Positions 25,878 to 34,828 of a stretch of 51,167 nt of DNA are shown piece after piece. The notes beneath the pieces were generated by a model that saw nothing but the letters and a program-made list of their open reading frames with translations, was not told where the DNA came from and did no database searches. Position numbers and translations under genes: made by a program. Numbering within the stretch: position 1 is the first letter of the stretch; each line of letters begins with the position of its first letter. The DNA is from an uncultured Oscillospiraceae bacterium (GTDB lineage: Bacteria > Bacillota > Clostridia > Oscillospirales > Oscillospiraceae). Location of the stretch: the NCBI GenBank assembly GCA_944385545.1, contig CALWXQ010000006.1, positions 1 to 51,167 of the forward strand, in the 5' to 3' direction.

Positions 25878-27782
25878 TCAGTTGATCAGCTTGCACACCA
25901 GCTCGGTGTAGGCGAAGGGATCCTCCAGCGGCAGCTCCGCCATGAGCTGGGCCTGGTAGCACAGCAGCTGGGCATAGTCCTTGGCCTTCACCGGATCCTC
26001 GGTCATCACCCGCTGGAGGGTTCGCACCGCCTCATGATCCGGGTTCAGCTCCAGAATCCGTCCCACAGGGAAGGCAAACTCAGGATTTGCCCGCTTCATA
26101 TACTTCTCCATTTCGAAGCTCATACCGGCTTCCGGGGTCATGCACACAGGATGGCTGCCCAGGTTGGCGGACAGCTTGACCTCTTTGACCTGATCGCCCA
26201 GCGATTCCTTAACAAAGGTCAGGAAGCCCTTCAGCTCCTCCGCCTTCTCTTCGGCCTGCTTCTTCTCCTCCTCGGTCTGGAGCCCCAGATCCTCGGAAGA
26301 CGCGTTGCAGAAGGACTTCTCCAGATAGGTCATCAGGGTCTGAGGAATGAACTCGTCCACATCCTCGGTAAACAGCAGCACGTCGTAGCCCTTCCCCGCC
26401 AGAGTCTCCACCTGGGGCAGCTTGGCAAGACGGTCCTTATTCTCGCCGGGGACGTAGTAGATCTTCTCCTGGCCCTCGGCCATGGCATCCACATATTCCT
26501 TCAGGCTGATCAGCTTGCCCTGCTTGTGGCTGTAGAACAGCAGCAGATCCTGGCACGCTTCCTTATGAGCGCCGTAGTTGGAGACTGTGCCGTATTTCAG
26601 CTGGCGGCCAAAGGCGGCATAGAACTGCTCATACTTCTCCCGGTCGTTTTCCTGCATGGCCTTCAGCTCAGACTTGATCTTCTTTTCAATGTTCCGGGCA
26701 ATGATGGTCAGCTGCCGGTTGTGCTGGAGCATTTCCCGGCTGATGTTCAGGGACAGATCCTGGCTGTCCACCACGCCCCGAACAAACCGGAAGTGCTCAG
26801 GCAGCAGATCCTCACAGTTCTCCATAATCATCACGCCGCTGCTGTACAGCTGCAAGCCGTGCTTGAACTCCTTGGTGTAGAAATCATAGGGCGCCTTGCC
26901 GGGGACATAGAGCAGGGCCTTGAAGGAGACGCTGCCCTCAGCGCTGCTGTGGATGATCCGCAGGGGCTTATTGTAGTCAAAGAACTTGTCCCGGTAGAAG
27001 GTTTCGTATTCTTCCTCCGTTACGTCCTTCTTCGCCCGCTGCCAGATGGGCACCATGGAGTTCAGGGTCTCCATCTCGGTATAGGATTCGTATTTGGGCG
27101 TCTTGTCCTCCCCTTCTTCTCCTTCCTCCCGCTCCACCGGACGGGACTTGGTCACCTCCATGCGGATGGGGTAGCGGATATAGTCGGAGTATTTCCGGAT
27201 CAGGGATCGGATCTCATATTCCTCCAGGAATTCCGAGTACTTCTCCTCCTCGGTATCCTCCTTCAGCGTCATAATGATGTCGGTGCCGGGGGCGTCCTTT
27301 TGGGTCGGCTCAATGGTATAGCCGTCAGCGCCGTCGGATACCCACTTCCAAGCGGTATCCTCTCCGTACTTTCTGGAAATAACGGTGATGGAGGAAGCCA
27401 CCATGAAGGCGGAGTAGAAGCCCACGCCGAACTGACCGATGATATCAATGTCCTCGCTTTTTTCCATGGCCTGCTTAAAGCCCAGAGAGCCGGACTTGGC
27501 GATGGTGCCCAGGTTCTCCTCCAGCTCCTCCCTGGACATGCCGATGCCGTTATCGGATACCGTCAGGGTGCGGCTGTCCGGATCTCGGGTGATGGTGATG
27601 GCAAACTGATCCCGGGAAATGCCCACCTTGTCATCGGTGAGGGCGGTGTAAGCCAGCTTGTCAATGGCGTCGGAGGCGTTGGAAATGATCTCCCGCAGGA
27701 AGATCTCCCGATGGGTATAGATGGAGTTGATCATCAGATCCAGAAGCCGTTTCGACTCCGCTTTGAATTGCTGCTTTTCCAT
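25878..27782 (-). CDS. htpG: Hsp90-family chaperone HtpG
   Basis: An ATP-dependent Hsp90 chaperone, 634 aa. The GHKL ATPase domain has SNASDAIDKL, DNGIGMSREEL and GQFGVGFYSAFMV. The middle domain includes the catalytic-loop arginine region QDLSLNISREMLQ. The C-terminal dimerisation domain ends YTELVCKLIN. It lacks the eukaryotic charged linker, as expected for bacteria. ATG 27782 follows AAGGAC by 13 bases. A perfect CIRCE site lies in the 5' leader, so HrcA should repress it; this differs from Bacillus subtilis, where htpG is not under CIRCE. Confidence 0.98.
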   Translation of the reverse strand: MEKQQFKAESKRLLDLMINSIYTHREIFLREIISNASDAIDKLAYTALTDDKVGISRDQFAITITRDPDSRTLTVSDNGIGMSREELEENLGTIAKSGSLGFKQAMEKSEDIDIIGQFGVGFYSAFMVASSITVISRKYGEDTAWKWVSDGADGYTIEPTQKDAPGTDIIMTLKEDTEEEKYSEFLEEYEIRSLIRKYSDYIRYPIRMEVTKSRPVEREEGEEGEDKTPKYESYTEMETLNSMVPIWQRAKKDVTEEEYETFYRDKFFDYNKPLRIIHSSAEGSVSFKALLYVPGKAPYDFYTKEFKHGLQLYSSGVMIMENCEDLLPEHFRFVRGVVDSQDLSLNISREMLQHNRQLTIIARNIEKKIKSELKAMQENDREKYEQFYAAFGRQLKYGTVSNYGAHKEACQDLLLFYSHKQGKLISLKEYVDAMAEGQEKIYYVPGENKDRLAKLPQVETLAGKGYDVLLFTEDVDEFIPQTLMTYLEKSFCNASSEDLGLQTEEEKKQAEEKAEELKGFLTFVKESLGDQVKEVKLSANLGSHPVCMTPEAGMSFEMEKYMKRANPEFAFPVGRILELNPDHEAVRTLQRVMTEDPVKAKDYAQLLCYQAQLMAELPLEDPFAYTELVCKLIN

Positions 27783-27808
27783 AATATGCGTTCACGTCCT
27801 TTTCAAAA

Positions 27809-27835
27809 TTAGCACTCTGTTTTGTTGAGTGCTAA
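27809..27835 (-). promoter_or_regulatory. CIRCE operator of htpG
   Basis: TTAGCACTC-N9-GAGTGCTAA is a perfect match to the HrcA operator. It starts right after the -10 of the htpG promoter, overlapping the expected transcription start. Confidence 0.97.
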
Positions 27836-27836
27836 T

Positions 27837-27864
27837 ATTATAGCGCAGCCGCGAAAAAAAGCAA
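27837..27864 (-). promoter_or_regulatory. htpG promoter
   Basis: On the minus strand TTGCTT (27864-27859) and TATAAT (27842-27837) are 16 bases apart. The CIRCE element begins one base after the -10. Confidence 0.8.
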
Positions 27865-28031
27865 GCCTTTTGGAAAAAAGTTCTTTCTTTATTCATAATT
27901 TTGTGGTATTCTTATCATGTATGAGTATGCGCCAAGGCATGATCGGCTGTTTTTTCGGCCTCCGGAACGGGTCTGCGGATGCGTCTGCCTTGGCAAAATA
28001 GGAAAGAATTCATGGAAGCAAGGAGTATGAA

Positions 28032-29642
28032 ATGATCACAGTCAATAATCTTGGTATGCAGTTCGGCGGACAATGGCTGTTCCAGCATGTGGATCTGCAA
28101 TTCCTCCCCGGAAACTGCTACGGCATTATCGGCGCCAACGGCGCAGGCAAGTCCACCTTCCTGCGCATTCTCACCGGCGAGCTGGACTCTACCGCCGGCA
28201 GCATCAGCGTCGAGCCGGGCAAGCGGGTTTCCGTCCTGAAGCAGAACCAGAACGCTTACGACGAATACACCGTTCTGGACACCGTCATCATGGGCAACCA
28301 GCACCTGTATGACGTGATGAAAGAGAAGGACGCCATTTACGAAAAGGCCGATTTTACCGACGAAGACGGTCTGCGGGCAGCGGATCTGGAGGCGGAGTTT
28401 GCCGAGCTTGGCGGATGGGAAGCCGAGTCCGACGCCTCCCGTCTGCTCCAGGGCCTGGGCATCGGCACGGAACTGCATTATGATATGATGAGCGCCACCG
28501 ATCCCCGGCTGAAGGTGAAGGTGCTGCTGGCCCAGGCGCTGTTCGGCAATCCCGACATCGTCATGCTGGACGAGCCTACCAACAACCTGGACATTGAAGC
28601 CATCAACTGGCTGGAGGACTTCCTGCTGGACTTCCCGGGAATGGTCATTGCCGTGTCCCACGACCGCCACTTCCTGAACACCGTTTGTACCCACACTGTA
28701 GATATCGACTACGGCAAGATCAAGATGTACGTGGGCAACTACGACTTCTGGTATGAATCCTCCCAGATGGTTCAGGCTATGATCCGCAACAAGAACAAGC
28801 GCAACCAGGAAAAGATCGAGGAGCTGCAGCTGTTTATCCAGCGCTTCTCCGCCAATAAGTCCAAGGCCAAGCAGGCCACCGCCCGGCGGAAATTGCTGGA
28901 CAAGCTCACCGTGGAGGAAATGCCCTGCTCCACCCGCCGCTATCCCTTCGTGGGCTTTCAGCAGGAGCGGGAGCTGGGCAAGGACGTGCTCACCGTGAAG
29001 GACGTCTCCGTTACGGTTGACGGGGTGAAGCTGCTGGACAAGGTCTATTTCTCCGTGGGCCGCACGGACAAGATCGCCTTCGTAGGCGAAAACGAGCTGG
29101 CCCAGACCGCCCTGTTCCAGATCCTCATGGGCGAGCTGGAGCCGGAGGAGGGCAGCATCAAGTGGGGCGTGTCCACCATCCGCAGCTACCTGCCCAAGGA
29201 CAACAGTCCTTATTTTGAAGGCAACCAGATGGAGCTGGTGGATTGGCTGCGCCAGTACTCCGCCAAGAAGGACGACGTATACCTGCGGGGCTTCCTGGGA
29301 CGGATGCTGTTCTCCAACGAAGACGTGTTCAAGCCCGTCAACGTCCTCTCCGGCGGTGAGAAGGTTCGCTGCATGCTGAGCAAAATGATGCTCTCCGGCG
29401 CCAATGTGGTGCTGCTGGATCAACCCACCAACCACCTGGATATGGAATCCATCCAGGCGGTGAACAAAGGTCTGGAGGCCTTCCCCGGCATGGTGCTGCT
29501 GGCCTCCCACGACCACGAGATGCTCACCTCCGTCTGTAACCGCGTCATCGCCTTCCAGCCCGACGGCACCATCGTCGATCGTTACGGCACCTATGACGAC
29601 TACCTGAATTATCTGGCCGAGCAGAAGGCCAAGCAGGCCTGA
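28032..29642 (+). CDS. ABC-F family ATPase (YbiT/YkpA-like)
   Basis: A 536-aa soluble protein with two ABC domains and a coiled linker (about residues 240-310). ABC-F proteins act on the ribosome in translation control or antibiotic resistance. Domain 1 has Walker A GANGAGKST and Walker B IVMLDEPTNNLD, but its signature is degenerate (MSATDPRLKVKVLLAQ instead of LSGGQ). Domain 2 has an intact LSGGEKVR signature, an atypical Walker A region (FVGENELAQTALFQ, no GKS/T), and Walker B VVLLDQPTNHLD with Gln in place of the catalytic Glu. Only one composite ATP site may hydrolyse. AAGGAG precedes ATG. It is followed by argS after 16 bases. Confidence 0.92.
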   Translation: MITVNNLGMQFGGQWLFQHVDLQFLPGNCYGIIGANGAGKSTFLRILTGELDSTAGSISVEPGKRVSVLKQNQNAYDEYTVLDTVIMGNQHLYDVMKEKDAIYEKADFTDEDGLRAADLEAEFAELGGWEAESDASRLLQGLGIGTELHYDMMSATDPRLKVKVLLAQALFGNPDIVMLDEPTNNLDIEAINWLEDFLLDFPGMVIAVSHDRHFLNTVCTHTVDIDYGKIKMYVGNYDFWYESSQMVQAMIRNKNKRNQEKIEELQLFIQRFSANKSKAKQATARRKLLDKLTVEEMPCSTRRYPFVGFQQERELGKDVLTVKDVSVTVDGVKLLDKVYFSVGRTDKIAFVGENELAQTALFQILMGELEPEEGSIKWGVSTIRSYLPKDNSPYFEGNQMELVDWLRQYSAKKDDVYLRGFLGRMLFSNEDVFKPVNVLSGGEKVRCMLSKMMLSGANVVLLDQPTNHLDMESIQAVNKGLEAFPGMVLLASHDHEMLTSVCNRVIAFQPDGTIVDRYGTYDDYLNYLAEQKAKQA

Positions 29643-29658
29643 GACGGGAGGGGCAACC

Positions 29659-31410
29659 ATGGAAAAGATCTTAGACCTGATCACCCGGAAAATGCGGCAG
29701 GCCTTTGCCGACGCGGGGTATGACCCCGCCTTCGGCCGGGTAACGGTGTCCAACCGTCCCGACCTGTGCGAATACCAGTGCAACGGCGCTCTCTCCGCCG
29801 CCAAGCAGTACAAGCGCGCCCCCATCCAGATCGCCAAAGCCGTCACGGAAAAGCTGGATCCCGCGGACTACAGTCTGGTGGAAGCGGTGATGCCGGGCTT
29901 CATCAACTTAAAGCTCAGCGACGAATTCCTTCGCAGTTACCTGGAGCAGATGCGCACCGCCGGGGATTTCGGCGTGGAGAAGATCGGCGCCGGCAAGACC
30001 ATCGTGGTGGACTACGGCGGCCCCAACGTGGCCAAACCCCTGCACATCGGCCATCTGCGCAGCGCCATCATCGGCGAAAGCCTGAAGCGGCTGTACGCCT
30101 TCCTGGGCTATCACGCCATCGGCGACATTCACCTGGGCGACTGGGGCCTTCAGATGGGCCTGATCATCACCGAGCTGCAGGAACGGCAGCCGGAGCTGTG
30201 CTATTTTGATAAGGACTTTACCGGCCCCTACCCCACGGAGCCTCCCTTCACCATTGCCCAGCTGGAGGAGATCTACCCCGCCGCCTCCGCCAAGAAAAAG
30301 GTGGATCCGGATTTCGCCCATCGCGCCCACGCCGCCACCTTCGCGCTTCAGCAGGGCCGCCCCGGCTACCGTGCCATCTGGCAGCACATTATGAACCTGT
30401 CCGTGGCGGACATGACCAAGATCTACGACCGCCTGGACGTCCACTTTGAGTCCTGGCTGGGGGAAAGCGACGCCGACCCCTATATCCCCGCCATGATCGA
30501 GGACATGAAGGCCAAAGGTCTGACCGTGGTCAGCGACGGCGCTTTGGTCATGCCTGTGGCGGAGGAAACGGATAAGAAGGAAGTGCCTCCCTGCATTTTG
30601 GTAAAATCCGACGGCTCCGCGATTTATGCCACCACGGATCTTGCCACTATGATCCAGCGGATGCAGGACTTCCATCCGGACAAGATCCTGTATCTGACGG
30701 ACAAGCGTCAGGCCCTGCACTTTGAGCAGGTGTTCCGGGCCGCCCGGAAGGCCGGTATCGTTAAGCCGGAGACCCAGCTGGAGCATGTGGGCTTCGGCAC
30801 CATGAACGGCAAGGACGGCAAGCCCTTCAAAACCAGAGAAGGCGGCGTTATGCGTTTGGAGCAGCTGCTGGCGGATATGACCGCTTTTGTCCGTGCCAAG
30901 GTGGTGGAGAATCAGATCGTAGCCGACGAGGAAGTGGACGCCACCACCGATACAATCGCCCTGGCTGCCCTGAAGTACGGCGATCTGAGCAACCAGCCCA
31001 CCAAGGACTATATCTTTGACATGGATCGCTTCGCCGCCTTCGAAGGCAACACCGGCCCCTATATCCTGTACACCATCGTTCGGGTGAAGTCCATTCTTTC
31101 CAAGTACGGCCCCTGGGAGCACCTGTCTGTCCAGACCCCGGCCAACGGCTATGCCAAGGATCTGATGCTGTCCATGACCAAGTTCGGGCCGACCCTGGAG
31201 GCCGCCTTGAAGACCTCCTCCCCCAACCTGATCTGCGCGTATATCTACGAGCTTGCCGGATGCGTCAACAAATTCTACCACGAAACCCCGGTGCTGAAGG
31301 AGCCGGACAAAACTCTGAAAGCCGGTCACATCGCCCTGCTGGGCCTTGCCAAGCGGCTTCTGGAAACCAGTATCCATCTGCTGGGCTTCTGCGCACCGGA
31401 AAAAATGTGA
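29659..31410 (+). CDS. argS: Arginyl-tRNA synthetase
   Basis: Charges tRNA-Arg with arginine. It is 583 aa, class Ia. An N-terminal Add1 domain (about residues 1-90) recognises the tRNA. The HIGH motif is PLHIGHLRS. The KMSK region is replaced by GFGTMNGKDGKPFKTREGG, as in many ArgRS. The C-terminal anticodon-binding helices include KYGDLSNQPTKDYIFD. The ATG follows GGGAGGGG. It is probably co-transcribed with the ABC-F gene. No T-box is seen upstream. Confidence 0.97.
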   Translation: MEKILDLITRKMRQAFADAGYDPAFGRVTVSNRPDLCEYQCNGALSAAKQYKRAPIQIAKAVTEKLDPADYSLVEAVMPGFINLKLSDEFLRSYLEQMRTAGDFGVEKIGAGKTIVVDYGGPNVAKPLHIGHLRSAIIGESLKRLYAFLGYHAIGDIHLGDWGLQMGLIITELQERQPELCYFDKDFTGPYPTEPPFTIAQLEEIYPAASAKKKVDPDFAHRAHAATFALQQGRPGYRAIWQHIMNLSVADMTKIYDRLDVHFESWLGESDADPYIPAMIEDMKAKGLTVVSDGALVMPVAEETDKKEVPPCILVKSDGSAIYATTDLATMIQRMQDFHPDKILYLTDKRQALHFEQVFRAARKAGIVKPETQLEHVGFGTMNGKDGKPFKTREGGVMRLEQLLADMTAFVRAKVVENQIVADEEVDATTDTIALAALKYGDLSNQPTKDYIFDMDRFAAFEGNTGPYILYTIVRVKSILSKYGPWEHLSVQTPANGYAKDLMLSMTKFGPTLEAALKTSSPNLICAYIYELAGCVNKFYHETPVLKEPDKTLKAGHIALLGLAKRLLETSIHLLGFCAPEKM

Positions 31411-31418
31411 TCCCTACC

Positions 31419-31457
31419 GCGGTGCCGTCCCATCCGGGCGGCGCCGCTTTGTTTTGT
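31419..31457 (+). terminator. argS terminator
   Basis: Nine-bp G+C-rich arms (31419-31427 and 31439-31447, one G:U pair) are followed by TTTGTTTTGT. It starts eight bases past the argS stop. Confidence 0.8.
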
Positions 31458-31507
31458 TCAAAAGCCTGATCCTTGGGGCAGTTTCGCCGTTTTTTCGTTT
31501 TTCCCTG

Positions 31508-31536
31508 TAGACTTTTCCCCGCTCATACGGTAGAAT
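31508..31536 (+). promoter_or_regulatory. Promoter for the chromate-transporter pair
   Basis: TAGACT (31508-31513) and TAGAAT (31531-31536) are 17 bases apart, 45 bases before the first transporter gene. Confidence 0.6.
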
Positions 31537-31581
31537 AGGCCTTAATACCCATTACCCGGATTCCCGGGAGAAGGAGATTTT

Positions 31582-32124
31582 ATGAAAATACTTTGGAAGC
31601 TGTACTGGGTGTTTGCCCAGCTGGGGGCGGTGTGCTTCGGCGGCGGCTATGCCATGCTGTCGCTATTGCAGCAGGTGATCGTGGATAAGTACCACTGGGC
31701 CACCGATGAAGAACTGCTGGACTACTACGCCGTGGGCCAGTGCACCCCCGGCATCATCGCCATCAATACCTCCACCTTCATCGGCTACAAGCTGGCCAAA
31801 ATCCCCGGGGCCATTGCCGCCGGACTGGGCTTTCTCACCCCCTCGGTGGTCATTATCATCGTTATCGCCATGTTCCTGGAGAACTTCGCCCACATTCCGG
31901 TGGTCGTCCACGCCTTTGCCGGAATCCGGGTGTGCGTGTGCGTGCTGATCCTGGACGCGGTGCTGAAGCTGGGTGTGAAGTCCGTGAAGGGACTTTCCGC
32001 CTGGGCAATTTTCCTGGTGACGGTCTTCCTCTCCTTCTTTACGGAGATCTCCACAGTCCTGCTGGTCATCGCCGCAGGCATTGCCGGATATGTGCTTTAC
32101 ATCCTCAGGAGGGCAGGAAAATGA
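31582..32124 (+). CDS. Chromate transporter family protein, first half-size subunit
   Basis: A 180-aa membrane protein of the CHR family. It is one half of a transporter that in many bacteria is a single duplicated chain (ChrA). It starts with the family motif WKLYWVFAQLGAVCFGGGYA and contains YAVGQCTPGIIAINTSTFIG, then several hydrophobic segments. CHR proteins export chromate, but in anaerobes the true substrate is often unknown. ATG follows AGAAGGAG. Its stop overlaps the start of the second half-size gene, so the pair is expected to be made together and to form a heterodimer. Confidence 0.85.
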   Translation: MKILWKLYWVFAQLGAVCFGGGYAMLSLLQQVIVDKYHWATDEELLDYYAVGQCTPGIIAINTSTFIGYKLAKIPGAIAAGLGFLTPSVVIIIVIAMFLENFAHIPVVVHAFAGIRVCVCVLILDAVLKLGVKSVKGLSAWAIFLVTVFLSFFTEISTVLLVIAAGIAGYVLYILRRAGK

Positions 32125-32687
32125 GCGATCTGTTGCGTCTGATCTATGAGTTTTTCAAAACCGGCCTGTTTTCCATTGGCGGCGGTCTGGCTACCCTGCC
32201 CTTCTTGTATGAAATGTCGGAGAAAACCGGCTGGTTCACCCAGGAGGATATTCTGAACATGCTGGCAGTCTCCGAGGCTACCCCCGGCGCCATCGGCATC
32301 AACATGTCCACCTATGTGGGCTATACGGTGGCAGGCATTCCCGGGGCTGTCATCGCCACGCTGTCCCTGGCGGCCCCCTCTGTCATCGTCATTATCCTCA
32401 TTTCCAAGATTCTGGACAAGTTCCGCAATTCCCCGGTAGTGGAGGGGATCTTCCAGGGCCTGCGCCCTGCTTCCATCGGCCTGATCACCGCGGCCTTTCT
32501 GTCCGTCGCTCAGGAATCTCTGCTGATCTCGGAGAATTTTGCCGGTTTTTCCAGCATCCTCTCCGTAGTCAACTGGGGCGCCATCGCTCTGGCGGCGGTA
32601 TTGTTTCTGGCCATGCGCAAATGGAAGCTCCATCCCATTGTTTACATTGCCATCTCCGCGGTTGTGGGGATCGTATTCTCTTTCTGA
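32121..32687 (+). CDS. Chromate transporter family protein, second half-size subunit
   Basis: A 188-aa homologue of the preceding protein. The same motif order recurs: LIYEFFKTGLFSIGGGLATL, AVSEATPGAIGINMSTYVGY, AGIPGAVIATLSLAAPSVIV. The ATG at 32121 overlaps the previous stop by four bases and follows AGGAGGG, so the longer open frame reading back to 31740 is not used. The two genes look like the two halves of a duplicated CHR transporter and probably form one complex in the membrane. Confidence 0.87.
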   Translation: MSDLLRLIYEFFKTGLFSIGGGLATLPFLYEMSEKTGWFTQEDILNMLAVSEATPGAIGINMSTYVGYTVAGIPGAVIATLSLAAPSVIVIILISKILDKFRNSPVVEGIFQGLRPASIGLITAAFLSVAQESLLISENFAGFSSILSVVNWGAIALAAVLFLAMRKWKLHPIVYIAISAVVGIVFSF

Positions 32688-32693
32688 TCCCGA

Positions 32694-32734
32694 AAAAAAC
32701 GCCCTGGACTGCCCAACGATGGGAAGTCCAGGGC
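32694..32734 (-). terminator. Terminator of the ABC exporter gene
   Basis: Ten-bp arms (32701-32710 and 32725-32734) are followed on the minus strand by seven T (32700-32694 region). It may also stop the convergent transporter pair. Confidence 0.8.
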
Positions 32735-32862
32735 CTTATGCTTCCTGTCGATTTCTATGACGAACCAGGAGTTACATGCTTTTCGGCGGTTTTCGCAATT
32801 CCGCCACAGATGGTAATGGGGACGGTTCCCCGCGCCATGGCCCCCGGGGAAGCGCGTTCTAT

Positions 32863-34623
32863 TTACATGGCCGCCAAAGCCAAGGCGTTCTGTGTCTTAT
32901 ACAGCTGGGCGTAGATGCCATCGGCTTTCAGCAGCTGCTCATGGCTGCCGCTCTCGGTAATGACCCCGTCGGCAATGGAGATGATGCGGTCGGCGCTGCG
33001 GATGGTGCTCAGCCGGTGGGCAATGATCAGCGTCGTCCTGCCTACGGCCAGATTGTCAAAGGCCCGCTGGATCTTCGCCTCGGTGACGGAGTCCAGAGCG
33101 GAGGTCGCTTCGTCCAGGATCAGGATGGGGGGATTTTTCAGGAAGATTCGAGCAATGGCAATGCGCTGCTTCTGCCCGCCGGACAGAAGGGCACCCCGCT
33201 CGCCCACGTAGGTCTGGAAGCCCTGGGGCATGGCCTGGATATCCTCGTAGATTTCCGCCCGCTTTGCCGCCTCCACCACTTCTTCTTCCGTGGCGTCCGG
33301 CTTGCCGTAGCGGATGTTTTCATAAATGGTGTCGGCAAAGAGGAACACATCCTGCTGCACGATGCCGATGTTTTCATGAATGCTCTTTTGGGTCAGATCC
33401 CGGATGTCCGTACCGTCAATGGTAATGGCGCCGGAGGTCACGTCATAAAACCGGGGGATCAGCTGGCACAAGGTGGATTTTCCGCCGCCGGAGGGGCCGA
33501 CAATGGCGATTGTCTCCCCGGGCTGTACCTCCAGGCTCACATCGTGGAGGACAGCCAGATCCCCGTCATAGGCAAAGGATACCTTCTCCACGCGGATCTC
33601 ACCCCTGACCTGTTCCAGGGATTTGGCCTGGGGCTTATCCCGGACTGTAGGCTCCATCCGCATCACCTCCACAAACCGGTTCAGTCCCGCGAAGCCGTTG
33701 GCAAACAGTTCCGAGAAGTTGGCCAGCTTGCGCATTGGGTTGACAAAGGAGGAGATGTACAGCGTGAAGGTCAGCAGATCCCGGTAGTCCATCTGCTCTT
33801 TCATCACGAAATATCCGCCGAAGCCAATGACGATCACGTTCAGGCTGCACAGAAAGAACTCCACGCTGCTGTTGAACATGCCCATGGCCTTATGGAACTC
33901 CCGTTTGGAGGTCTTATAGATCCCGTTGGCATTCTGGAACCGGTCGTCCTCCACCGCCTCGTTGGCAAAGGCCTTGGCGGTACGGAAGCCCGAGAGACTG
34001 CTCTCGATCTCCTGGTTGATATGGCCGGTTTTTTCCTTGGCCGCGGCGGAGGCCCGGGACAGCCGCCTGCGCATGGTCATTACCAACACCAGGAACACAG
34101 GAATGGCCATGGCAACCATCAGCGCCAACTGCCACCGGATGGAGCCCATGACATACAGCGCGCCGCAGATGGTCAGCAGGGAGGTCAGCAAATCCTCCGG
34201 CCCGTGGTGGGCCAGCTCCGTCAGCTCAAACAGATCAGAGGTCAGCCGGGACATGAGCTTGCCGGTACGGTTGCGGTCGTAGAAGTCAAAGCTCAGCCCC
34301 TGCATGTGCCGGAACAGATCCCGCCGGATGTCCGCCTCCACCCGGATGCCGAAGGTATGTCCGAAGTAGGTCACAACAAAATTCAGCAGCGTCCTGAGCA
34401 CATAGCTGCCCACCACCGCCAGCATAATGAGAAAGAAGGTTCGGTACAGCTTCCCCGGCAGCAGCTCATACAGCGCCTTCCGGGTCACCAGAGGAAAGGC
34501 CATATCAATGGCGGCGATCCCCACGGCGCACAGAATGTCCAGGGCAAACAGTCCCTTGTGATTTCGAAAATAGCTGAGGAATATACGCAATGGCGACATG
34601 CGCCGATAGTCCTGTGTAGTCAT
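32863..34623 (-). CDS. ABC exporter half-transporter (membrane domain fused to ATPase)
   Basis: A 586-aa type IV ABC exporter with six membrane helices in residues 1-320 (coupling region FFDFYDRNRTGKLMSRLTSDL-like) and a C-terminal ATPase. The ATPase shows Walker A GPSGGGKST, the Q-loop VQQDVFLFADTIYENI, signature LLSGGQKQRIAIAR, Walker B ILILDEATSALD and the H-loop IIAHRLSTI. All catalytic residues are intact. A single gene implies a homodimer. The substrate cannot be read from sequence; lipid or drug export is typical. ATG follows GGAGGG. No partner gene is adjacent. Confidence 0.93.
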   Translation of the reverse strand: MTTQDYRRMSPLRIFLSYFRNHKGLFALDILCAVGIAAIDMAFPLVTRKALYELLPGKLYRTFFLIMLAVVGSYVLRTLLNFVVTYFGHTFGIRVEADIRRDLFRHMQGLSFDFYDRNRTGKLMSRLTSDLFELTELAHHGPEDLLTSLLTICGALYVMGSIRWQLALMVAMAIPVFLVLVMTMRRRLSRASAAAKEKTGHINQEIESSLSGFRTAKAFANEAVEDDRFQNANGIYKTSKREFHKAMGMFNSSVEFFLCSLNVIVIGFGGYFVMKEQMDYRDLLTFTLYISSFVNPMRKLANFSELFANGFAGLNRFVEVMRMEPTVRDKPQAKSLEQVRGEIRVEKVSFAYDGDLAVLHDVSLEVQPGETIAIVGPSGGGKSTLCQLIPRFYDVTSGAITIDGTDIRDLTQKSIHENIGIVQQDVFLFADTIYENIRYGKPDATEEEVVEAAKRAEIYEDIQAMPQGFQTYVGERGALLSGGQKQRIAIARIFLKNPPILILDEATSALDSVTEAKIQRAFDNLAVGRTTLIIAHRLSTIRSADRIISIADGVITESGSHEQLLKADGIYAQLYKTQNALALAAM

Positions 34624-34787
34624 AATTCACCCTCCAAATTCCCACATACTATACCACAAACCGCCTGAAAATGCAACACGTGCCGATTTTTCCGGATGCG
34701 CACGGGCATTCCGGGCAAAAGGAAAGACACCCCGCGGCTGCGGGCTGCCCTCTGTCCTTCCGCCGGCGGAAAATTGTCACCGGGCGG

Positions 34788-34821
34788 AAAAGCGCCGAGC
34801 GGCTGTTCCTCCGCCCGGCGC
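34788..34821 (-). terminator. Terminator of the polyferredoxin gene
   Basis: An 11-bp G+C-rich stem within 34792-34821 (one G:U) has an eight-base loop. On the minus strand TTTT follows. It lies just past the ferredoxin stop. The rest of the gap to 34623 holds no visible gene. Confidence 0.65.
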
Positions 34822-34828
34822 GCGATGG

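Noticed and set aside
27915..29846. Very long minus-strand open frame opposite the ABC-F gene
   Set aside because: It is the mirror of the ABC-F reading frame in G+C-rich DNA. It has no ribosome binding site or recognisable domain, while the plus strand has clear ABC motifs.
29659..31410. T-box riboswitch before argS
   Set aside because: Only 16 bases separate argS from the ABC-F gene, so there is no room for a leader.
31740..32687. Single fused 315-aa chromate transporter
   Set aside because: The upstream part of this frame reads nonsense inside the first half gene. A proper ATG with AGGAGGG exists at 32121.
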